36,115 nt of DNA from Granulicatella elegans ATCC 700633. GTDB lineage: Bacteria; Bacillota; Bacilli; Lactobacillales; Aerococcaceae. The stretch covers positions 97,942-134,056 of the forward strand of contig NZ_KI391971.1 of NCBI RefSeq assembly GCF_000162475.2, in the 5' to 3' direction. Below the pieces are notes generated by a model. It did no database searches. It was not told the DNA's origin and saw only the letters and a list, made by a program, of their open reading frames with translations. This document shows, piece after piece, positions 1-6,990 of this stretch (within the stretch, counting starts at the first letter, position 1; the number at the start of each line of letters is the position of its first letter). The position numbers were made by a program, and so were the translations under genes.

Positions 1-242
1 CGAGAGGACCGGGATGGACACACCGCTGGTGTACCAGTTGTTCTGCCAAGAGCATCGGCTGGGTAGCTATGTGTGGACGGGATAAACGCTGAAAGCATCT
101 AAGCGTGAAGCCCCCCTCGAGATGAGATTTCCCATCATTTTAAATGAGTAAGACCCCTGAGAGACGATCAGGTAGATAGGCTAGGAGTGGAAGTGCCGTG
201 AGGCATGGAGCGGACTAGTACTAATCGGTCGAGGACTTAACC
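1..242 (+). rRNA. 23S ribosomal RNA, 3' end (partial)
   Basis: This is the last part of 23S rRNA, cut by the left window edge. It contains the sarcin-ricin-distal 3' domain and ends with the conserved tail CTAATCGGTCGAGGACTTAACC. The 5S gene follows after a ~74-nt spacer, which is the normal 16S-23S-5S order. The 3' end is placed by the conserved ending and could be off by a base or two. Confidence 0.95.
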
Positions 243-315
243 AAGGTTGAAGGTAAATGAGGAAAGTTTGGATATAGATTCAGTTTTGAGAGAGCGAGAG
301 CTTTTTCAAAGAGAA

Positions 316-432
316 GTGTGGTGACGATGGCAAGAAGGATACACCTGTTCCCATCTCGAACACAGAAGTTAAGCTTCTTAGCGCCGATAGTAGTTGGGGG
401 TTTCCCCCTGTGAGGGTAGGACGTTGCCACGC
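316..432 (+). rRNA. 5S ribosomal RNA
   Basis: The gene is about 117 nt long. It has the conserved Bacilli core CCCATCTCGAACACAGAAG and the GGGGGTTTCCCCCTG stem. Its 5' end (GTGTGGTGAC) pairs with its 3' end (GTTGCCACGC). It lies between 23S rRNA and two tRNAs. Confidence 0.95.
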
Positions 433-442
433 TTTTCAATAT

Positions 443-516
443 TCCGCAATAGCTCAGTTGGTAGTAGCGCATGACTGTTAATCATGATGTCGTAGGTTCG
501 AGTCCTACTTGCGGAG
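443..516 (+). tRNA. tRNA-Asn (GTT)
   Basis: A 74-nt cloverleaf. The acceptor stem TCCGCAA pairs with TTGCGGA, the D arm is AGCTCAGTTGGTAGTAGC, the anticodon loop is CTGTTAA with anticodon GTT, and the T loop is GGTTCGAGTCC. CCA is not encoded. A short T-run follows, but the next tRNA starts only 31 nt later. Confidence 0.95.
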
Positions 517-547
517 TTCTTTTTTTTTACCCAAAATTCAGTAGCTT

Positions 548-620
548 GCTGCTTTAGCTCAGTCGGTAGAGCGTCACCTTGGTAAGGTGGAGGTCGCCGG
601 TTCAATCCCGGCAAGTAGCT
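548..620 (+). tRNA. tRNA-Thr (GGT)
   Basis: A 73-nt cloverleaf. The acceptor stem GCTGCTT pairs with AAGTAGC (one G-U pair). The anticodon loop TTGGTAA carries anticodon GGT at 581-583, and the T arm is GCCGGTTCAATCCCGGC. CCA is not encoded. It is the last gene of the rRNA operon before the terminator. Confidence 0.93.
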
Positions 621-644
621 TACATAAAAATATAAAATTAAGTG

Positions 645-671
645 AGACTGGTAAATGCCAGTCTTTTTTTG
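645..671 (+). terminator. Terminator of the rRNA-tRNA operon
   Basis: A 7-bp perfect stem (AGACTGG / CCAGTCT) with a 6-nt loop, followed by a run of seven or more T. It ends the rRNA-tRNA transcript. Confidence 0.9.
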
Positions 672-700
672 TTTAGCTATTTTAACATAATTCTACAAGC

Positions 701-729
701 TTTTTTGAAACTTTGTAGTATGGTATAAT
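701..729 (+). promoter_or_regulatory. Promoter of the phosphoesterase/CPBP/two-component operon
   Basis: An extended -10 (TGGTATAAT, -10 hexamer at 724-729) lies 17 bp after a poor -35 (TTTTTT, 701-706). It is the only good promoter between the upstream terminator and the gene at 763, whose Shine-Dalgarno AGAGGAG is at about 744-750. Confidence 0.6.
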
Positions 730-762
730 CATCGTATGCTTAAAGAGGAGTTGTAGAAATTT

Positions 763-1482
763 ATGAAAAAAACATATTTTATTATTGGAGATGTTCATGG
801 AGAAGATAAAATGCTCGATGAAATGTTAAAGAATTGGGATGAAAGTACTCAACAATTAGTTTTCCTTGGAGACTTAATTGATAGAGGACCAAATAATAAA
901 AAAAGTGTTTTAACAGCTATGAAATATGTAAAAGAAAAAAATGCTTGGTATGTAATGGGAAATCATGAAGTGATGTTTTTAGCGTGGATTGATAATCCAG
1001 AAGAGCGATTTGATCATTATATGAGAAACAACGGAAACACAACGATTAACCATTTATTAAATCGTCCTGTAGATACAGAAATTGATTCTTTAAAAGATTG
1101 CGAATTAGTAAAAGAACAATATCCTGAGTTAATTTCTTTTTTACGAGAACGCCCTTTATATATTGATGAAGGAGATGTTTTATTTGTTCATGCTGGAGTC
1201 GATTTAAGATTAGATCATTGGTTAGACACTGTTCCAAAAGATTTTTATTGGATTCGTGAACCTTTCCATACTGGAAAAAATACAACAGGAAAAACAATTA
1301 TTTTTGGTCATACTCCATTAAAAGGATTAAATGAAGATGGAGATTATATGAAATTATGGCAACATGATGGAAAAATTGGAATGGACGGTGGAGCTGTTTT
1401 TGGTGGGGCTTTACATGGTGTTGTTTGGCATGATGGTAAAATTCAAAAAATTTATAGTTTAGAACATAAAGATTTCCATTAA
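763..1482 (+). CDS. PPP-family metallophosphoesterase (serine/threonine phosphatase or Ap4A-hydrolase type)
   Basis: A 239-aa cytosolic calcineurin-like enzyme. All the metal-binding blocks of the PPP family are visible: GDVHG (residues 9-13), GDLIDRG (36-42), GNHE (66-69), then FVHAG and IFGHTP. The GNHE-HAG-GH order fits protein phosphatases and symmetrical diadenosine-tetraphosphate hydrolases alike, and the substrate cannot be decided from sequence. It has no signal peptide or membrane segment. The ATG has an AGAGGAG ribosome site about 12 nt upstream. It is the first gene of a four-gene operon: the membrane protease gene begins 12 nt after its stop, followed by a sensor kinase and response regulator. 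Confidence 0.88.
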   Translation: MKKTYFIIGDVHGEDKMLDEMLKNWDESTQQLVFLGDLIDRGPNNKKSVLTAMKYVKEKNAWYVMGNHEVMFLAWIDNPEERFDHYMRNNGNTTINHLLNRPVDTEIDSLKDCELVKEQYPELISFLRERPLYIDEGDVLFVHAGVDLRLDHWLDTVPKDFYWIREPFHTGKNTTGKTIIFGHTPLKGLNEDGDYMKLWQHDGKIGMDGGAVFGGALHGVVWHDGKIQKIYSLEHKDFH

Positions 1483-1494
1483 TGGAGGTAAAGA

Positions 1495-2154
1495 ATGAAG
1501 AAAAAGGCAGTATTATTATGGTTTGTTTATTTTTCTAATTTAATGATTGTTCCTCGATTTTTTTTAACACAGGCTGAAGATGGTACATTGCATGTGGATA
1601 GAAAAGTGTATATTTTAGTTCAATTAATAACAGCTATGTATGCAGTCTGGTCTTATCGAGAAGTGATTCAAAGAGGATTTGAAAGATTAGTGAAAAGAAG
1701 ATTTGTTCGAGATATTGCGATTGGCTATGTAGTTCGAGTAGTTCTCACTTTGCTTTTAGCACTTGTTGTTCCATTACAGCAGACAGATAATCAAGCGAAT
1801 ATTGAATCTTTATTAAGTTCTACATCTATTGTATTAATGCTAATCTTAACTTGTGTAGTTGCACCTATTGTAGAAGAATTGGTATTTAGGGAAGCGATTA
1901 TTGGAGCTTTTAAAGATAAAATAAATCCTTGGATTTTAACAGCAATTTCAATTTTCTTTTTTGTTTTACTGCATTCAATTTCTAATAGTGGTGGAATTGA
2001 CTGGAGTGCGGCGTTGATGTATGTTCCTTTGACAATTCCTTTAGTAGGAATGTATCGTTATTATGAGGATAATGTTGCGGCATCTATGTTAATGCATTTT
2101 GTGAGTAATAGTGTTGCGATGATTTTTTTAGTCGCTAGAGGATTCCTATTATGA
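1495..2154 (+). CDS. CPBP-family intramembrane metalloprotease
   Basis: A 219-aa multi-pass membrane protein of the CPBP/Abi (CAAX protease) family. The three catalytic motifs are intact: EELVFR with Glu127-Glu128 and Arg132, a His at 160 in FFFVLLH, and HFVSN with His201 and Asn205. Members cleave substrates within the membrane, and in lactic acid bacteria they are often linked to bacteriocin immunity or surface signalling. The gene has a good ribosome site (TGGAGG) and its stop overlaps the kinase start in ATGA. This suggests translational coupling and a role beside the two-component system; the substrate is unknown. Confidence 0.9.
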   Translation: MKKKAVLLWFVYFSNLMIVPRFFLTQAEDGTLHVDRKVYILVQLITAMYAVWSYREVIQRGFERLVKRRFVRDIAIGYVVRVVLTLLLALVVPLQQTDNQANIESLLSSTSIVLMLILTCVVAPIVEELVFREAIIGAFKDKINPWILTAISIFFFVLLHSISNSGGIDWSAALMYVPLTIPLVGMYRYYEDNVAASMLMHFVSNSVAMIFLVARGFLL

Positions 2155-3281
2155 AAATGATTCAAGAAAATCAACTAAAATTTTTAATTCGCTATGGCTT
2201 GTTAATGACAGCTCTTGTAGAGTGGGCATTGTATCATCCGGTGAATGCTTATCACTTGCTACTATTTCTTGTTATTCTTGTTGTAGCTCAATTAGATTAC
2301 TATTCGATTCAATATCCTTGGGCAATTTTAGCTCAAGGTATCGCAGTTTTGACATTTTGTTATTTTACAGGAAATATTTTTATTAGCTTAATGCTTTTAT
2401 TATGTTTCGAGATTAGTTTTCGATTTTCATCTTTACATGCCATTATACTTCAAGGGATGATTACTCTAGTAGTTATTGTATTAGGGATAAAGCAACAACA
2501 ATGGTGGTCAATTCCAGTAATGATTTTTGGAAATGTATTATTTTATTATGGTGCACATCTTGTTTTAAAATTAAATGAACAAGAAAATTTATTAAAAGAT
2601 CAAGAAAATCAATTGTTTGAGCAGAAAAAGGAATTGCAACAAGCGCAATATACAATGGGAACGATGAAGGAATTATATACTTTACAAGAGAGAAATCGTA
2701 TATCAAGAGAAATTCATGATTCAGTTGGACATAGTCTTTCAACGATTATTATTCAACTAGGAGCGATTAGTAAATTAAGTGAAGAAAATAATCCTCAAGT
2801 TTCTCAAATGAGTTCACAATTAAGAGAATTTGCAGTTAAAGGATTGCAAGAAGTACGTACTGTAGTTCATGATTTAAAACCAGAACAACTAACGAAACAA
2901 CAACTAAATGTAGCTTTAGAAGAATTTATTTATGAAACAAAACAACATAGTGGTGTGGAATTTGTATTTCGACAAAATAAACCAACAATTCAACTTTCTA
3001 AAGAGCAAGAATTAACCATTTTTAGAGGAGTGCAGGAAGCAACGACAAATGCAATTCGTCATGGAAAAGCAACTAAAATTACGCTATTAATGATGTATTC
3101 TGCAAATGAACTCATTGTAACAATTATGGATAATGGAGTAGGATCTTCAGCTATTTCACTAGAAGGTGGATTAAAAGCGTTAGAAGAGCGACTGCATGAA
3201 CTACAGGCGCAATTAGAAATCAAAAATACTGAACAAGGGTTTACAGTGCAAATGAAATTGAAAGGAGAAGCCAATGTCTGA
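2151..3281 (+). CDS. NarL/LiaS-type sensor histidine kinase
   Basis: A 376-aa membrane sensor kinase. Roughly the first 140 residues are a block of about five or six hydrophobic segments with almost no extracellular loop, so it is an intramembrane-sensing type rather than one with a large external domain. A coiled coil follows (about 145-180), then the HisKA_3 phosphoacceptor motif RNRISREIHD with His189, and a C-terminal HATPase_c domain with DNGVGSS. It overlaps the protease by 4 nt and the regulator by 8 nt. No LiaF-like gene is adjacent, so this is not a complete LiaFSR operon. The signal is unknown; cell-envelope stress is a reasonable guess. Confidence 0.9.
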   Translation: MKMIQENQLKFLIRYGLLMTALVEWALYHPVNAYHLLLFLVILVVAQLDYYSIQYPWAILAQGIAVLTFCYFTGNIFISLMLLLCFEISFRFSSLHAIILQGMITLVVIVLGIKQQQWWSIPVMIFGNVLFYYGAHLVLKLNEQENLLKDQENQLFEQKKELQQAQYTMGTMKELYTLQERNRISREIHDSVGHSLSTIIIQLGAISKLSEENNPQVSQMSSQLREFAVKGLQEVRTVVHDLKPEQLTKQQLNVALEEFIYETKQHSGVEFVFRQNKPTIQLSKEQELTIFRGVQEATTNAIRHGKATKITLLMMYSANELIVTIMDNGVGSSAISLEGGLKALEERLHELQAQLEIKNTEQGFTVQMKLKGEANV

Positions 3282-3924
3282 AAAAATTAAAGTGATGTTA
3301 GTAGATGATGAACAATTAATTCGTTCAGGTTTAAAAATTATGCTAGAAACTTATCCAGATATTGAAGTGATTCATCAAGCTGGAAATGGACGAGAAGCGT
3401 TTGAATGTTGCAAAATCGAAGTGCCAGATGTTGTATTAATGGATATTCGTATGCCAGTAAGTACAGGTATTGAAGGAACTAAACTTATCAAAGAAGCTTA
3501 TCCAGAAGTGAAAATTGTAATGGTGACAACCTTTCAAGATACAGAATATATTGTCGAAGCGATGCAATATGGAGCTTCAGGTTATTTATTAAAAGATAGC
3601 AGTTATGAAGCTATTTATGATGGGATTAAAGTTGCTTTGTCTGGAAAAGTAGTGATGGATGCGACAGTTTCTGAAAAATTAGTGATGCAACCAAAAGCAC
3701 CAACTACGATAGAAAAAACGGATATTTCTTCATTCGGTTTAACAGAAAGAGAGATTGAATTGATTCGACTTGTCTCTCAAGGGTTAAATAATAAAGAAAT
3801 TTCAGAAGCATTATTTTTATCTGAAGGAACTGTTAAAAATAATATTAGTACAATTTTATCAAAATTAGCTTTGAGAGATCGTACGCAATTAGTAATTTTT
3901 GCTTATGACCATCATATTCGCTAA
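3274..3924 (+). CDS. NarL/LuxR-family response regulator
   Basis: A 216-aa cytosolic response regulator paired with the overlapping kinase. The receiver domain has the acidic pocket at residues 11-13, the phosphoacceptor Asp57 (VVLMDIRMP) and Lys107 (YLLKD). The C-terminal GerE/LuxR helix-turn-helix lies at about 153-210 (LTEREIELI, NNKEISEALF, SEGTVKNN). The start has AAAGGAG just upstream inside the kinase gene. It probably controls envelope genes and perhaps its own operon, but no target site is evident here. Confidence 0.92.
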   Translation: MSEKIKVMLVDDEQLIRSGLKIMLETYPDIEVIHQAGNGREAFECCKIEVPDVVLMDIRMPVSTGIEGTKLIKEAYPEVKIVMVTTFQDTEYIVEAMQYGASGYLLKDSSYEAIYDGIKVALSGKVVMDATVSEKLVMQPKAPTTIEKTDISSFGLTEREIELIRLVSQGLNNKEISEALFLSEGTVKNNISTILSKLALRDRTQLVIFAYDHHIR

Positions 3925-3941
3925 TAAAAAGTATTGTTTTC

Positions 3942-3970
3942 TTTTCTTCTCATAGGAAACATGTTATACT
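3942..3970 (+). promoter_or_regulatory. Probable promoter of the riboswitch transcript
   Basis: An extended -10 (TGTTATACT, hexamer 3965-3970) with a weak T-rich -35 region 17 bp upstream (3942-3947). It lies just after the response regulator stop and about 20 nt before the TPP riboswitch, so the riboswitch probably has its own transcript. Confidence 0.5.
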
Positions 3971-3991
3971 GAACTCAATTCAATAGAGAAG

Positions 3992-4062
3992 CATTTGGGG
4001 TGCCGAAAGGCTGAGATCATACCCATTGAACCTGTTCTGGATAATGCCAGCGAAGGAAAATG
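3992..4062 (+). ncRNA. TPP riboswitch (THI element)
   Basis: The conserved thiamine-pyrophosphate aptamer core is present: GGGGTGC, GGCTGAGA, ACCC, GAACCTG, CTGGATAATGCCAGCG and AAGGAAAA in the right order. The closing stem P1 is formed by CATTT (3992-3996) and AAATG (4058-4062). When TPP binds, such elements normally switch off a downstream thiamine gene. Here the next gene is a choline-binding surface protein with its own promoter behind a terminator, so the element has no obvious target (see findings). Confidence 0.95.
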
Positions 4063-4139
4063 ACGATCAAGTATAGAAGAAGGCTAATTTACAGTTTTTA
4101 AACTAGTATTTTATTCTAATCTATGATTATGCGATGATT

Positions 4140-4173
4140 CCCCTTTTGTTTTTAATAACGAGAGGGGCTTTTT
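4140..4173 (+). terminator. Terminator following the TPP riboswitch
   Basis: A stem of CCCCTTT with AGAGGGG (one G-U pair), a 14-nt loop, then CTTTTTA. It lies about 78 nt after the aptamer, the usual distance for the expression platform of a terminating riboswitch. It is either the TPP-controlled terminator or a constitutive end of a ~200-nt RNA. Confidence 0.75.
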
Positions 4174-4328
4174 ATATAGTTTTAACGGATTGTTTCTGTT
4201 AACAGGAAACATGTGCTTTCGAATTGAAGTAAAACACCCATTTGTTGCCATCATTTTGGTGTGTTTTCCCTTTTTCTCCACTATCAGAGTTGTGCCTGAT
4301 AGTGGAGTTTCTCTTTATAGGCTATTAG
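4174..4328. other. Gene-poor stretch with hairpins between riboswitch and choline-binding gene
   Basis: No supported gene is seen here. A TTG-started 65-codon frame exists but has no ribosome site and runs through hairpins. Visible structures are a near-palindrome GTTTCTGTTAACAGGAAAC around 4192-4210, an AAAACAC / GTGTTTT pair around 4230-4268, and a strong 12-bp hairpin at 4276-4307. The segment may be the remains of a lost thiamine-related gene. Confidence 0.4.
4276..4315 (+). terminator. Strong hairpin, likely terminator
   Basis: A perfect 12-bp stem (CTCCACTATCAG / CTGATAGTGGAG) with an 8-nt loop, followed by the T-rich TTTCTCTTTA. It further isolates the downstream gene from the riboswitch transcript. 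The T-tract is interrupted, so terminator strength is uncertain. Confidence 0.55.
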
Positions 4329-4356
4329 TTGCTTTTTATACAAGATTCGGTACAAT
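4329..4356 (+). promoter_or_regulatory. Promoter of the choline-binding SEC10-like gene
   Basis: TTGCTT (4329-4334) and TACAAT (4351-4356) are separated by 16 bp, and transcription would begin about 20 nt before the strong AAAGGAGG ribosome site. This gives the downstream gene its own promoter, independent of the riboswitch. Confidence 0.65.
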
Positions 4357-4383
4357 AACAGTAAGGAATAAAGGAGGCACTTT

Positions 4384-5940
4384 ATGAATAAAAAAATTAT
4401 TTCATTACTAGCAACTATTACTTTAACAAGTCTTGCTGCAGTTCATGCAGAAGAAACTTCAAAACAAGGTTGGATTAAAGAAAATGGTTCATGGTATTTT
4501 TATCAAAATCAAAAGCCGGTGACTAAACAATGGCAAGGGGACTATTATTTAAAAGCTGATGGAAAAATGGCTGAAAAAGAATGGATTTATGATGCTGATT
4601 ATCAAGGTTGGTATTATTTACAAAGTGATGGTTCTTATGCTTATTCTACATGGCAAGGGGATTATTATATAAATTCCAATGGGAAAATGGCTATGGCAGA
4701 ATGGATCTATGATAAAAATTATAAAGCTTGGTACTATTTAAAAGGGAATGGTGCTTATGCTCGTTCTGAATGGCAAAAAGAGTATTATTTAAAAGCTGAT
4801 GGAAAGATGGCTGTTTCTGAGTGGGTACAAAATGCTCTTGAAAATGCATGGTATTATTTAAAAGGTGATGGATCTTATGCTCATGATGAGTGGGTAGGTT
4901 CTTACTATTTAAAATCAAACGGGAAAATGGCTGCACTAGAATGGATTTATGATAAGTCTTATGAAGCATGGTATTATCTAAAATCAGATGGAACGTATGC
5001 TTATGACCAAGAAGTAGATGGATACTATTTAGAATCAGATGGTAAAATGCGTGAATCAGAAGAGGATCATTTAAGAAGAAATTTAGATGGTGCTGTTCAA
5101 TCTCAACGTCAACAAGAAGAAAAGAAAGCATTAGAAAAAGCGATTCAATGGTTAGAATCAGAGGATTCAATTTCAATTAATGAAGAATATGCAAAACGTT
5201 TGAATCAATATGGTTCAACTGCTCAAGGTAAAAATCAAGAGAATGTATCGGCTTTAAATACTATTAGTAAATCATTATTAAAACAAAATCAAAAAGAAAT
5301 AGGAGCTATTTCTAATACATTATTGGCAAAATATAATCTTCGTTCAATGCCAGAAGATATGAAACAATCCCTAAACCTGTATGCTGCTTCGTTAATTAAT
5401 TCAGTCAGAAAACAAATGAATTATTCGCCAGTAAAAGTAACAGAAACAATGGTTACTATTGCGGAGCAAATTGCTAAAGAATATATTAATGATGGAAGAT
5501 TTATTGCAGATGGAAAAGGTCATGATGCGCATGCCATTAATAAAGTAGTAGAACAATATGGAATACTAACTTCTACAGATAATTCAAAATCAAATGGTAG
5601 CCAATATTATGAAAATGCGATTAGCACAGATTTCCAAAATCAAGATTACTTTACTATTCGTGCTGAATTAAGAGAAGCTATCTTATTATTCTTATTCAAT
5701 GGAATCGAATATGATCATGCTCAAAGTGTTGCAGGAGTGAATTTCGGAAAATCATACAGTGCTGATTACTTTGGAGTAGGATTAGGAGCTTCTGGGCACT
5801 TTATTCAAATAGAAGATTCTTATTTAGAAAAAGAAGGTACTTTACCATTTTCAAAAGCAGAAATTTCTCAAAAAGTTCGTACAGATTATGAACAAAAAGT
5901 GATTCAACGCTTAAAAGATCATTTAGCAACTTTAAAATAA
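4384..5940 (+). CDS. Choline-binding surface protein with SEC10/PgrA-like C-terminal domain
   Basis: A 518-aa secreted protein. It has a short signal peptide (residues 1 to about 22, cut near VHA-EE), then about nine to ten tandem CW_binding repeats (about 28-225, units such as GDYYLKADGKMA and WIYDKNYKAWYYL). These in other bacteria bind phosphocholine on teichoic acids. A charged linker (about 228-260) follows. The C-terminal ~220 residues resemble the SEC10/PgrA surface-exclusion (CAP/SCP-like) domain of enterococcal conjugation proteins, including NLYAASLINSVRKQMN, IAKEYINDGRF, KGHDAHAINKVVEQYG and GVNFGKSYSADYFGVGLG. In those proteins the domain is normally sorted by LPXTG; none is seen here. 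An AAAGGAGG ribosome site fixes the ATG. Function is inferred as adhesion or cell-cell interaction. Confidence 0.85.
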   Translation: MNKKIISLLATITLTSLAAVHAEETSKQGWIKENGSWYFYQNQKPVTKQWQGDYYLKADGKMAEKEWIYDADYQGWYYLQSDGSYAYSTWQGDYYINSNGKMAMAEWIYDKNYKAWYYLKGNGAYARSEWQKEYYLKADGKMAVSEWVQNALENAWYYLKGDGSYAHDEWVGSYYLKSNGKMAALEWIYDKSYEAWYYLKSDGTYAYDQEVDGYYLESDGKMRESEEDHLRRNLDGAVQSQRQQEEKKALEKAIQWLESEDSISINEEYAKRLNQYGSTAQGKNQENVSALNTISKSLLKQNQKEIGAISNTLLAKYNLRSMPEDMKQSLNLYAASLINSVRKQMNYSPVKVTETMVTIAEQIAKEYINDGRFIADGKGHDAHAINKVVEQYGILTSTDNSKSNGSQYYENAISTDFQNQDYFTIRAELREAILLFLFNGIEYDHAQSVAGVNFGKSYSADYFGVGLGASGHFIQIEDSYLEKEGTLPFSKAEISQKVRTDYEQKVIQRLKDHLATLK

Positions 5941-5948
5941 TCGATTAA

Positions 5949-5980
5949 AAGTGGGCAATTGTCATTGCCTGCTTTTTTTT
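5949..5980 (+). terminator. Terminator of the choline-binding gene
   Basis: An 11-bp stem (AAGTGGGCAAT / ATTGCCTGCTT, two G-U pairs) with a 4-nt loop runs into eight T. It lies 8 nt after the stop codon. Confidence 0.9.
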
Positions 5981-6040
5981 GTCCATAAACTAAGCATGAA
6001 TGATGCGTTTACATTTTTGATACTTTTTATTATATTTTTC

Positions 6041-6092
6041 TAGACAATTATACTTTGAAGGTATATGATGAAAGAAATGACATCGGTGTCAT
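6041..6092 (+). promoter_or_regulatory. Promoter with LacI-type operator, PP2C-galT operon
   Basis: TAGACA (6041-6046), 17-bp spacer, TATGAT (6064-6069), followed by the 16-bp operator ATGACATCGGTGTCAT at 6077-6092. The operator covers the expected transcription start, the classical place for repression. It is nearly identical to the operators at 8610-8625 and 15230-15245 and fits a LacI-family dimer site with a central CG. The leader to the ATG is about 120 nt and contains a small ACTAAC / GTTAGT hairpin. Confidence 0.8.
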
Positions 6093-6197
6093 AATTGTTT
6101 TTTTATATTTCTAAAGATTTTACTAACTAAATTTGTGTTAGTTGGAATTTTTTAACGATAGAATTAACTTATCTTATTGGAATTGGGGGTAGAAAGT

Positions 6198-6941
6198 ATG
6201 AAAATAAAAAATATTTGTTCTATACAAGGAACAGCAATGGAAAATGAGGATGCCTTAGGGAATATTGAAAATTATTTTTGGATTATTGATGGGGCTACAG
6301 ATTTATATGATTCAAAAAAGTCTATTGGATACTCTGTTTCTGAGATAACTCATCTATTATCTGAAAAACTAAAAGTACATTGCAATGAAAAAGAATCTTT
6401 AAAGACTATTTTTCAAAATGCTATAAAGGAAGTTAGAAATATTATAGGTTTAAATGATTCCAATCATGAAGAATATTATAAATTACCAACATTTGCCTTT
6501 ATTATTGCTAGATTGTCACAAAGAAAACTTGAATATTTAATCCTTGGGGATTGCGTCATGTTAGTAAATGATGAACAATTAACGGATCATAGAGTGGATC
6601 GATTATTTGATTTAGGGAAAAATGAAATAGAAAATTCAAAAAAAGGATTAAATGTATTAAATAAAAAAGAAATTTTACAAAAAATTAGAGGCCTTGCTAA
6701 TAAAGAGAAAGGTTATTGGATTGGTTCTTTAGATGATGCAAGTATTGAACATGCGCTATATGGAAATCTTGAAGTTACTGGAGATAAAATTGTTTTGATG
6801 AGTGATGGATTTTATGATTATTATTCTCAAAATACTACTAAAAGTTTTGAGGAATTAATCGAAATGAGAAAACAATCGACAGAACTTGATCCTATTTATG
6901 GAAAAAAAGATGATGCAAGTATATTAGTTGTTGAATTGTAA
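6198..6941 (+). CDS. PP2C-family protein phosphatase-like protein
   Basis: A 247-aa soluble protein. The PP2C metal-binding pattern is visible: NED at 16-18, IIDGATD at 29-35, LILGD in the middle, LMSDGFYD and a final KKDDAS before the last strand. It is about the usual length for bacterial PP2C catalytic domains but divergent: the first DG motif has the sequence DGAT rather than DGxG. The ATG at 6198 is preferred over an upstream TTG because AGAAAG/GGGGG lies just before it. It is the first gene of a LacI-operator promoter and is followed 49 nt later by galT. Its substrate may be a protein or a small phospho-compound; the operon context favours a metabolic role but does not prove it. Confidence 0.78.
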   Translation: MKIKNICSIQGTAMENEDALGNIENYFWIIDGATDLYDSKKSIGYSVSEITHLLSEKLKVHCNEKESLKTIFQNAIKEVRNIIGLNDSNHEEYYKLPTFAFIIARLSQRKLEYLILGDCVMLVNDEQLTDHRVDRLFDLGKNEIENSKKGLNVLNKKEILQKIRGLANKEKGYWIGSLDDASIEHALYGNLEVTGDKIVLMSDGFYDYYSQNTTKSFEELIEMRKQSTELDPIYGKKDDASILVVEL

Positions 6942-6990
6942 GGCGATATTACAAAGGAAATTTTAATATATAAAGTTAAAGGAGAAAATA

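Noticed and set aside
3954-4214. 11-bp direct repeat AGGAAACATGT at 3954 and 4204 flanking the riboswitch
   Set aside because: It is short, with no similarity beyond 11 bp and no mobile element between. It may be a recombination scar but could be chance.
4190-4387. 65-codon frame between the riboswitch and the choline-binding gene
   Set aside because: It starts with TTG, has no ribosome site, runs through a 12-bp hairpin and the downstream promoter, and overlaps the next start. Treated as chance.
4691-5176. 161-codon minus-strand frame opposite the choline-binding repeats
   Set aside because: It is a shadow of the periodic repeat codons on the plus strand, without a ribosome site or promoter.
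6112-6155. Riboswitch or attenuator in the PP2C leader
   Set aside because: Only a 6-bp ACTAAC / GTTAGT hairpin is visible and no known motif. Noted in the promoter entry only.
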